The notes beneath the pieces were generated by a model, which made no database searches, was not told the origin of the DNA, and worked only from the letters and a program-made list of their open reading frames with translations. This document shows positions 34,322 to 40,904 of a DNA stretch of 40,904 nucleotides, one piece after another. A program made the translations under genes and the position numbers. The stretch comes from Alkalibacterium sp. 20 (GTDB lineage Bacteria; Bacillota; Bacilli; Lactobacillales; Carnobacteriaceae_A). The stretch lies in the NCBI RefSeq assembly GCF_001885615.1, contig NZ_LSRN01000027.1:1-40904 (forward strand), read 5' to 3'. Numbering within the stretch: the first letter of the stretch is position 1; each line of letters begins with the position of its first letter.

Positions 34322-34756
34322 CTAACTTAGTCGGTTGGTCATGCTTCGATTGAAACGTCCAAGCAACACGGTGAGCATATGCGCTTCTTCCTCAGTCCAG
34401 CCGGAAAGAATCTTCTGGAATTTCTCTTCTAATTGAATGTGATACTCATTGAAGACTTTTCCAGCCTGTTCATTCAACTTGAAGTAAACATAGCGTTTGT
34501 CAGTCCCAATCGTTTTTGTTACCAATTCTTTCTTAACCATCGCATTCATCTGGCGACTGACCGTCGATTTGTCTAACCGACTTTTTGTCGTGATCTCCTT
34601 GAGTGTTAATTCATCTTCACCGATCAAATCGATTAAATTGATCGTCGAATGAGACAATCCCAGGTCGTATAGCAAGTGATCTGTCAAGTGTTTATAGAGC
34701 TGATTGAACTCACTGACTTTTTCCAATAGTTGAAGCGATTTCTCTGTGCTGTCCAT
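34322..34756 (-). CDS. MarR family transcriptional regulator
   Basis: 144 residues from ATG 34756, which follows GAGGGGTAAC; an ATG six codons upstream lacks a site. The winged helix is clear: LTLKEITTKSRLDKSTVSRQ covers helices 3-4, then MNAMVKKELVTKTIGTDKRYVYFKL makes the wing, flanked by dimerisation helices. As a MarR dimer it should bind a palindrome in its own promoter between 34757 and 34862 and control the ECF S-component gene downstream. Its inducer is unknown. Confidence 0.9.
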   Translation of the reverse strand: MDSTEKSLQLLEKVSEFNQLYKHLTDHLLYDLGLSHSTINLIDLIGEDELTLKEITTKSRLDKSTVSRQMNAMVKKELVTKTIGTDKRYVYFKLNEQAGKVFNEYHIQLEEKFQKILSGWTEEEAHMLTVLLGRFNRSMTNRLS

Positions 34757-34839
34757 GTTACCCCTCTCTCTCATGTTTACTTATTTGTATGCGTCAACTA
34801 TATCACGATGCACCATTATGAGCAATAAAAACATGGAAG

Positions 34840-34868
34840 TTGGTACCAGACTTTTTTAATGCTATACT
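34840..34868 (+). promoter_or_regulatory. Promoter of rqcH
   Basis: TTGGTA (34840-34845) and TATACT (34863-34868) are spaced by 17 bases, 36 bases before the rqcH start. It lies in the intergenic space shared with the divergent marR-like gene. Confidence 0.5.
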
Positions 34869-34904
34869 AATAAAGAGTTTTTTTATAGATTGGAGTGACT
34901 TTAA

Positions 34905-36611
34905 ATGTCTTTTGATGGCCTATTTGTCCACGGTTTAAGAGATGAATTAGAAAATGAAATCATCGGTGGCCGCATTACCAAAATACAGCAGCCTTTTGAA
35001 AATGAAGTTATTTTGCGTATTCGCGCCAACCGCAAAAATAAATCGTTACTGCTTTCTGCACATCCACAGTACGCACGGGTGCAGTTAACGGATATACCTT
35101 TTGAAAATCCCGCCCAGGCGCCTAATTACTGCATGGTATTACGAAAGTACTTGGATGGCGCAATCATCGAGTCGGTAGAACAAAAAGAAAACGATCGTGT
35201 CTTGACCTTTTCATTTAATCGACGAAACGAATTAGGCGATACAGAATATCTCTCACTCATTGTTGAAATTATGGGCAGACACAGCAATGTTTTGTTGATC
35301 AATAAGGAAGACAACAGATTGGTGGATGCCATTAGACATGTGCCGGCTAGCCAAAACACCTATCGTACCCTGCTTCCAGGTGCAACTTATATTGAAGCAC
35401 CGAGTCAGGACAGAAAAAACCCCTTTGATTATGATGGTCCTTTCCCAGTATCCGACCTGTCTTATACTGATAAAGTCAAATGGATCCAAGAGACGTTTCA
35501 AGGATTTGGGAAAGATTCAGCTCTAGAACTGGCTTACCGAATGGAAGCACGCAAAGATGATGCACCCAGAATTGTTTTTCAGCATTTTATGATACCTTTT
35601 AAAACAGGCAAATTAGAACCTACACTGACGAAAGACGAACAAAAGGAATTTTTCTCTCCTCTACCCTTTGAACATCTAAAAGGAGAAAGGCAATCGTTTG
35701 ACTCGTTAAGTAATTTGATGGATCGTTATTACCAGAACAAAGCTGAGCGTGACCGCGTCAATCAGCAATCAAATGATTTGAGTCATCTGGTCAAGAATTT
35801 ATATCAGAAAAACAAGAAAAAAATCCAAAAATTGAAGAAAGAATTAAAAGATACTGAAAAAAGAGATGATTATAAAGTGAAAGGCGAAGTTCTGACGGCT
35901 TACTTGCATGAAGTGAATCAGGGTGACGAATCGGTCACACTACCCAACTTCTATGATGAGAATAAATCGCTGGACATCAGCTTGAACCCACAAAAATCTC
36001 CCGCTGAAAATGCACAGTATTATTTCTCGCGTTACCAAAAGCTTAAAAGTGCCGAGATTCATTTGACCAAACAACTAAAATCGACCCGACACGAATTGAA
36101 TTATTTTGATACGCTGCTTACGCAACTGTCCATCGCTTCCGTGTCTGATATCGAAGACATTCGCGAGGAACTGAGAGATGGCGAATATCTGAAGAAAAAA
36201 AGTAAAAAGAATCGTAATAAAAAGAACAAAAAATCTCAACCCGAGGCTTTTGTTTCTTCAGATGGCGTGAGTATTTTAGTAGGAAAAAACAATACTCAGA
36301 ACGATGAACTGACGCTTAAAAAAGCCCGAAAAACATACTGGTGGGCCCATGCCAAAGATATTCCCGGCTCGCACGTGGTCATAGAAGACGACGATCCTTC
36401 AGAACAAACACTAGAAGAAGCGTGTACACTTGCTGCTTACTACAGCAAGTATCGCCTATCTGCTTCCGTACCGGTCGACGTCGTTCAGGTTAAACGCATC
36501 AAGAAACCAAAAGGTGCAAAACCCGGCTATGTGATCTATGAAGGTCAAACCACATACTTTGTGACACCGAGTGATGAAAAAATAAGAGAATTGAAGCAAA
36601 ATGCCAAATAA
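34905..36611 (+). CDS. rqcH: Rqc2 homolog RqcH (NFACT protein)
   Basis: 568 residues with the full NFACT layout: NFACT-N domain (1 to about 200), helix-hairpin-helix region, a long coiled coil (about 270-420, Lys/Glu-rich) and the C-terminal NFACT-R domain (about 450-560, with ARKTYWWAHAKDIPGSHVVI). The DR motif is at Asp97-Arg98 (ENDRVL), the pair required for alanine tailing in B. subtilis RqcH. It binds stalled 50S-peptidyl-tRNA complexes and adds C-terminal Ala tails. In older work the family was called fibronectin-binding protein (FbpA). Start ATG 34905 has TGGAGTGAC. Single-gene unit. Confidence 0.95.
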   Translation: MSFDGLFVHGLRDELENEIIGGRITKIQQPFENEVILRIRANRKNKSLLLSAHPQYARVQLTDIPFENPAQAPNYCMVLRKYLDGAIIESVEQKENDRVLTFSFNRRNELGDTEYLSLIVEIMGRHSNVLLINKEDNRLVDAIRHVPASQNTYRTLLPGATYIEAPSQDRKNPFDYDGPFPVSDLSYTDKVKWIQETFQGFGKDSALELAYRMEARKDDAPRIVFQHFMIPFKTGKLEPTLTKDEQKEFFSPLPFEHLKGERQSFDSLSNLMDRYYQNKAERDRVNQQSNDLSHLVKNLYQKNKKKIQKLKKELKDTEKRDDYKVKGEVLTAYLHEVNQGDESVTLPNFYDENKSLDISLNPQKSPAENAQYYFSRYQKLKSAEIHLTKQLKSTRHELNYFDTLLTQLSIASVSDIEDIREELRDGEYLKKKSKKNRNKKNKKSQPEAFVSSDGVSILVGKNNTQNDELTLKKARKTYWWAHAKDIPGSHVVIEDDDPSEQTLEEACTLAAYYSKYRLSASVPVDVVQVKRIKKPKGAKPGYVIYEGQTTYFVTPSDEKIRELKQNAK

Positions 36612-36614
36612 GAA

Positions 36615-36653
36615 AAGCCGTATTCAAGTGAAAAACTTGAACACGGCTTTTTT
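36615..36653 (+). terminator. Terminator of rqcH
   Basis: AAGCCGTATTCAAGT pairs with ACTTGAACACGGCTT (one mismatch) around GAAAA and runs into six T residues, 4 bases past the stop codon. Confidence 0.9.
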
Positions 36654-36686
36654 CTACTTCTACCACCTCTACCACCTTGAGACGGC

Positions 36687-37129
36687 GAGTGGTAGTAAGT
36701 AGTCCCGACTTCGGCATGCTCAGGAAGAAATCCCGGTGAGTGGTGCTAAGTAGGCCCGACTTCGGCATGCTCAGGAAGAAATTCCGTTGAGTGGTGCTAA
36801 GTAGGCCTCACTTCGGCATACCCAGGAGAAAATTTCGGTGAGTGGTGCTAACTAAGTAGGCCCGACTTCGGCATGCTCAGGAGAAAATTCCGGTGAGTGG
36901 TAGTAAGTAGTCCCAACTTCGGCATGCCCAGGAGAAAATCCCGGTGAGTGGTGCTAAGTAGTCCCGACTTCGGCATACCCAGGAGAAAATTTCGGTGAGT
37001 GGTGCTAAGTAGGCCCGACTTCGGCATGCTCAGGAAGAAATCCCGGCGAGTGGTGCTAAGTAGGCCTCACTTCGGCATACCCAGGAGAAAATTTCGGTGA
37101 GTGGTGCTAAGTAGGCCCAACTTCAACTT
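36687..37129. repeat. 51-bp tandem repeat array, eight full copies plus a partial
   Basis: Units begin GAGTGGTGCTAAGTAGGCCC and go on with a conserved ACTTCGGCATGCTCAGGA core. Starts are at 36687, 36738, 36789, 36840, 36895, 36946, 36997, 37048 and a partial at 37099. All are 51 bases apart except one of 55, which has a 4-base insertion. Two subtypes alternate (GCATGCTCAGGAAGAAA and GCATACCCAGGAGAAAA). The array lies between two convergent terminators and is GC-richer than its surroundings. The minus strand can be read as 17-residue peptide repeats, but stops in some units and the 55-base unit break the frame, so I treat it as non-coding. Confidence 0.95.
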
Positions 37130-37166
37130 TAATAGCCACCCAAAAATTCAGATTAGTCTAAAAAAC

Positions 37167-37210
37167 ATAAAAAAGCAGTATACAAGTGTTTTTCCACTCA
37201 AATACTGCTT
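37167..37210 (-). terminator. Terminator of FAS1 protein gene
   Basis: On the minus strand AAGCAGTAT...AGTG pairs with CACT...ATACTGCTT and is followed by TTTTTTATG, 27 bases past the stop codon. Confidence 0.85.
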
Positions 37211-37236
37211 GACACTGTTCTGATCTATTTAAATGA

Positions 37237-37890
37237 TTATTTTTGTTTAAGAGGTTTTACCATGACGAAGATCAAGGCAGCACCTGTCATTAGCATTCCA
37301 ATCAACAATGCTGAGTTTGTTTCGATTCCTGTTTCAGGTACGTCAGTTTCTTCCATGTCTACTTCTTGTAGTGTGAAGTCTGCAGGTACAAGTACAGTAT
37401 CGATAACATGGAGGACACCATTTGTAGCTTCGATATCCGTGTCGACGATCATTGATTCATTAACCATTGGGTCTCCACTTAAATCAAATGTTACCATCTC
37501 ACCATTCACGGTTTCAGCTTCCATACCATCAGTTAAGTCTCCAGCCAATACTTTGCCAGGAACGACATGGTAAGTTAAGACTTTCGCCAAATCAGGTTGA
37601 GCTAGTAACTCTTCTGCAGTGATATCTAATGCTTCGAGTAGATCTGCAAAAGCTTGATTTGTAGGGGCAAATACTGTAAATGGACCCTCACCTTGCAAGG
37701 TTTCAACTAGTTCAGCACGTTGTAATGCGGATACTAGAATACTAAAATCATCATTTCCTAAAGCGATTTCAACAATGTCTTGAGAAGGTTCCTCTCCTAC
37801 ATGACTATCAGCGAATGCGGTTGGGGATAGGGCGACTGTGAGTGCAAATGCAGTAATAAATGACAGAAAAACTTTGACCATTTTTGACAT
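37237..37890 (-). CDS. Fasciclin (FAS1) domain surface protein with VPETG sorting signal
   Basis: 217 residues. The signal peptide covers about 1-28 (ends PTAFADS). One FAS1 domain fills about 36-172, with the family motifs FTVFAPTNQAFADL, YHVVPGKV and HVIDTVLVP. The C-terminus is a cell-wall sorting signal: VPETG at 184-188, a hydrophobic helix and the basic end KPLKQK. The protein is expected on the cell surface, covalently bound to peptidoglycan, as an adhesion-type domain. ATG 37890 follows AAAGGAGAG. A sortase gene lies divergently next door. Confidence 0.9.
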   Translation of the reverse strand: MSKMVKVFLSFITAFALTVALSPTAFADSHVGEEPSQDIVEIALGNDDFSILVSALQRAELVETLQGEGPFTVFAPTNQAFADLLEALDITAEELLAQPDLAKVLTYHVVPGKVLAGDLTDGMEAETVNGEMVTFDLSGDPMVNESMIVDTDIEATNGVLHVIDTVLVPADFTLQEVDMEETDVPETGIETNSALLIGMLMTGAALIFVMVKPLKQK

Positions 37891-37949
37891 GGTGTATCTC
37901 TCCTTTATTAATAAGATGGTAAAATTGATTACTCAACTTTACTTCTTTA

Positions 37950-37978
37950 GAATAAGTGTATAAGATTTATTAGTCAAT
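37950..37978 (-). promoter_or_regulatory. Sigma-A promoter of FAS1 gene
   Basis: On the minus strand TTGACT and TATTCT are exactly 17 bases apart, 60 bases before the start codon. A TATAAT at 37989-37994 on the plus strand may be the -10 box for the divergent sortase, so the two promoters overlap. Confidence 0.55.
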
Positions 37979-38019
37979 TATAAACACTTATAATTAATTG
38001 TTTTTTAGGAGGACAAGAA

Positions 38020-38799
38020 ATGAAGAATAAATTACTGCTTTTAGGACTGGCCACAGCTTTTTTACTGCAGTTAAACGCTGTCGTGCGGTCAACAATCGAA
38101 CAATCTTCGACCGCCGAGGTCCCTCCTCTTTCAACATCGACCGATGAACTACAAATAAATGAAGCATCGTTTTATACAAATGATAGTGTAATTACTGAGC
38201 CCGCTGCTGAGACGGCTGAAGAAGAATCAGACGCATTCACCTTTTTATCTAACCCTTCTTCTGAGTACTATTCACTGAATTCAGATTATGTGGGCTGGAT
38301 CAAAATGGCTGATACGGCTATTGACTACCCGGTAGTCAGAGGTCAGGACAACGATTTCTATCTGGAACATGACTTTTATAAAGAAGAACATATTCTGGGA
38401 GCCATATTCATGGACTACCGAAATGTCGGTATGGGCCTTGATGATCACACCATCCTCTACGGGCATTACACCAAGACTGGCTTGATGTTTGCCGATTTGG
38501 ATAAGTATTTATCTGAAGAATTTACTGCCGGTAACTCAACGATCGAATTCCAGGACCCTTATACAAAACGAACGTATCAAATTTTTTCCGTGCATGTCTC
38601 ACCTGCCGATGCTGGTTATATCCGGACATCTTTCAAAGGAAATGAATTGGCAGCCTATTATGAAGACTTAAAAGAAGCCTCGTATTTTCCGATAGCATCT
38701 GAATTTGAACCGGATCAAAAGTTGCTGACCCTGATTTCCTGTAATTACACGGTAGATGATGGACGTATTTATGTCCATGCGTATGAAATAACCGAATAA
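38020..38799 (+). CDS. srtB: Class B sortase
   Basis: 259 residues. A signal-anchor helix (about 4-22) is followed by an acidic, Ser/Thr-rich stalk (28-75) and the sortase B catalytic domain. Catalytic residues are His149 (LYGHYT), Cys241 (LISCNY) and Arg249 (DDGRIYVHA). VGWIKMADTAIDYPVVRGQDN is the class B start of the barrel. The usual TLSTC is TLISC here. It sits on the outer face of the membrane and cleaves sorting signals to attach proteins to the wall. The ATG follows AGGAGGACAAGAA. Its neighbour FAS1 protein carries VPETG rather than the NPQTN type motif of classical SrtB substrates. Confidence 0.92.
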   Translation: MKNKLLLLGLATAFLLQLNAVVRSTIEQSSTAEVPPLSTSTDELQINEASFYTNDSVITEPAAETAEEESDAFTFLSNPSSEYYSLNSDYVGWIKMADTAIDYPVVRGQDNDFYLEHDFYKEEHILGAIFMDYRNVGMGLDDHTILYGHYTKTGLMFADLDKYLSEEFTAGNSTIEFQDPYTKRTYQIFSVHVSPADAGYIRTSFKGNELAAYYEDLKEASYFPIASEFEPDQKLLTLISCNYTVDDGRIYVHAYEITE

Positions 38800-38804
38800 A
38801 AAGT

Positions 38805-38845
38805 AAAAGATGCAAAAAAGAGATCATCTCTTTTTTGCATCTTTT
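38805..38845. terminator. Bidirectional terminator between sortase and pyrR
   Basis: AAAAGATGCAAAAAAGAGAT pairs with ATCTCTTTTTTGCATCTTTT around one base, a near-perfect palindrome serving both converging genes. Confidence 0.9.
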
Positions 38846-38849
38846 TATG

Positions 38850-39398
<549 letters not shown>

Positions 39399-39418
39399 TT
39401 AAGCTCCTTTCGCTATCT

Positions 39419-40324
39419 TTAACGTTGTCTTACCCAATCAAGGGTTTCGTTAAAATAATCCGGTAATGGTGCGTTGAAAGTCAGTCGTTCTCCGGTTCTA
39501 GGATGTACAAAAGATAATGATGCTGCATGAAGGTATTGTCCCTCACCTTCCAACGTTTTTCTAGGTCCGTAGAGTGGATCGCCTGCCATACGGAAACCGA
39601 TGTATTCTAAATGCACTCTGATCTGGTGCGTGCGTCCTGTTTCCAAATTTAAGCGTAGCAAAGTATACTCACTGAAGCGTTCAATCACTTCAAAATGTGT
39701 CACGGATTCTTTGCCGCCTTGGACAACCTTGAATTTCTTGCGATTTTTAGGATCGCGTCCGATCGGTGCATCGATGGTTCCTTTGTCATTTTCAATAATG
39801 CCGTGAACCAGTGCAATATATTCCCGCGTAGCTGTTTTTTCTTGTAATTGTTCAGCCAATTTTTCATGAGCTAAATCATTTTTCGCGACCATCAGTAAGC
39901 CTGAGGTATCTTTATCAATACGGTGCACAATACCAGGTCTTATTTTTCCGTTGATTCCGGACAGGTCTTTGACGTGAAAAAGTAAAGCGTTGACCAGTGT
40001 TCCACCTGCGTGACCAATGGATGGGTGAACGACCATGCCTTGGGGCTTGTTAACGACTACCACATCGGCATCTTCGTACACGATATCTATCGCGATATCT
40101 TCAGGTAGCGCATCGATTTCTTCGGGTTCTTTTATTGTGACGTGAATAACATCGCCTGTTTGAACCTTGTAATTTGCTTTAGATTCTTCCTCATTCACCG
40201 TGACTAGGCCCTCTTTGATCCATAATTGGACTTGATTGCGTGAGTTTTCGTTCAGTTTATCGCTTATAAATTTATCCAAACGACCTTTTTCGTTCGAGAC
40301 ATGAAATATTTTTGTATGATCCAT
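39419..40324 (-). CDS. rluD: RluD-type 23S rRNA pseudouridine synthase
   Basis: 301 residues from ATG 40324, which lies one base past the lspA stop codon (TAAAATG). This start gives the length of B. subtilis YlyB; a longer frame overlapping lspA is possible but less likely. An S4 domain (about 14-65) is followed by the catalytic domain with Asp137 in VHRIDKDTSGL, then LETGRTHQIRVHLEYIG. It is expected to modify uridines in helix 69 of 23S rRNA. Translational coupling to lspA and the downstream pyrR is the common Bacillota arrangement. Confidence 0.93.
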   Translation of the reverse strand: MDHTKIFHVSNEKGRLDKFISDKLNENSRNQVQLWIKEGLVTVNEEESKANYKVQTGDVIHVTIKEPEEIDALPEDIAIDIVYEDADVVVVNKPQGMVVHPSIGHAGGTLVNALLFHVKDLSGINGKIRPGIVHRIDKDTSGLLMVAKNDLAHEKLAEQLQEKTATREYIALVHGIIENDKGTIDAPIGRDPKNRKKFKVVQGGKESVTHFEVIERFSEYTLLRLNLETGRTHQIRVHLEYIGFRMAGDPLYGPRKTLEGEGQYLHAASLSFVHPRTGERLTFNAPLPDYFNETLDWVRQR

Positions 40325-40325
40325 T

Positions 40326-40802
40326 TTAGTTTGTTCCAACTTTCTTTTGCTTGTATTCTTTCCATTCGTCAAGGATTAAGTAAAAAATCATTAAGCCTAC
40401 ACCGACAGTTAGCGCCATATCGGCAACATTAAATATTGGGAAATCAATAAATTCCAATCGTACCATATCCACGACGAACTGATGAATCAGTCTATCGATA
40501 AAATTACCAATGGCACCACCCAGGATCAAACTCAATGAAAATGCAAAGAGTTTATCATTTTTCCCGTAACTGTGTAAATAATAAATGATGACCCCTACAA
40601 CAATAAGTGTCACAATATAAAAGAAAATCATCTGGCCTTCTAGTATACTCCACGCCGCTCCCGTGTTCTGGTGATACGTAAACGAAAGTATGGAAGGAAT
40701 CACTTCGAGCGTTTCGTATAGTGGGATATTTGCGACCGTCAGATATTTTGTTAACTGGTCGATGCCGATAATAATCAGTGCAATGATATAATATAATAAC
40801 AT
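40326..40802 (-). CDS. lspA: Lipoprotein signal peptidase II
   Basis: 158 residues, four transmembrane helices. Conserved elements are DQLTKY near 15-20, NTGAAWSIL near 46-54, NFIDRLIHQFVVDM and FNVADM. The catalytic aspartates are Asp112 (VVD) and Asp128 (NVAD). It cleaves the signal peptides of diacylglyceryl-modified prolipoproteins, among them presumably the AapJ-like protein in this window. Start ATG 40802 with AAGGAG at 7 bases. First gene of the visible lspA-rluD-pyrR operon; the 100 bases beyond it to the window end are AT-rich, with no further gene. Confidence 0.96.
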   Translation of the reverse strand: MLLYYIIALIIIGIDQLTKYLTVANIPLYETLEVIPSILSFTYHQNTGAAWSILEGQMIFFYIVTLIVVGVIIYYLHSYGKNDKLFAFSLSLILGGAIGNFIDRLIHQFVVDMVRLEFIDFPIFNVADMALTVGVGLMIFYLILDEWKEYKQKKVGTN

Positions 40803-40904
40803 ATATAACTCCTTAGTATTTAAGCCTTACTGTTATTGTACAATATTTTTCAGGTAAAACCTACCTTGATTTAACTTTAATAATATATTTTGACTGAACT
40901 ATAC

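Noticed and set aside
36499-36768. Minus-strand frame with 17-residue repeats over the 51-bp array
   Set aside because: It runs into the rqcH coding region antisense, has no binding site, and the frame is broken by stops and a 55-base unit in the rest of the array.
36654-37166. CRISPR array
   Set aside because: The 51-base units are contiguous repeats without unique spacers, and no cas genes are present.

Overview
The window looks like chromosomal DNA of a low-GC Gram-positive bacterium. AGGAGG-type ribosome binding sites, intrinsic terminators, a lipoprotein solute-binding protein, a class B sortase, PyrR, an LspA-RluD-PyrR gene order and RqcH all point to Bacillota. A stand-alone Mrp/Mbh-type cation antiporter operon and close similarity of style to lactic acid bacteria suggest a marine or alkaliphilic member of the Carnobacteriaceae (Alkalibacterium or Marinilactibacillus type). 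That placement is inference. No rRNA, tRNA, CRISPR array, intact transposase or prophage was seen.

Bases 1-12750 are an accessory, decaying region, almost all on the minus strand. It holds a partial gene, several gene remnants, two near-identical short-chain dehydrogenases (1232-1963 and 5927-6649) on either side of a three-gene ABC exporter operon (2356-4817), and the debris of a demethylmenaquinone synthesis pair (5170-5746). It also holds a frameshifted small gene coupled to a membrane coiled-coil protein, a choloylglycine/penicillin V acylase, and three related SWIM zinc-finger genes. Of those three, one is intact, one is a fragment, and one is broken at a run of seven G/C bases.

Bases 12747-16350 hold a ydbS-ydbT PH-domain membrane pair, a small membrane protein, a divergent nucleoside diphosphate kinase on the plus strand, and a DUF1349 protein. 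Bases 16464-16769 hold a duplicated terminator hairpin enclosing three related degenerate stem-loops.

Bases 16782-24610 are a nine-gene Mrp/Mbh-like antiporter operon in the order mnhE-F-G, DUF4040, MbhE/MnhB fusion, mnhC, then three mnhD-type subunits. No full-length MrpA is present. The middle mnhD paralogue has lost several ionisable residues of the proton path, and a terminator-like structure sits just upstream of it. This is the most unusual intact system in the window.

Bases 24962-34756 hold a pseudouridine synthase, a four-gene polar amino acid importer of the Aap/Bzt class (SBP, two permeases, ATPase), a DUF697 GTPase, a DUF1510 (YrrS-like) protein with a very acidic linker, and a MarR regulator followed by an ECF-transporter S component.

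Bases 34905-40802 are mostly housekeeping. They hold rqcH (ribosome quality control), a 51-bp tandem repeat array, a FAS1-domain surface protein with a VPETG sorting signal divergent from a class B sortase, and then pyrR, rluD and lspA in one minus-strand operon read in the order lspA-rluD-pyrR.
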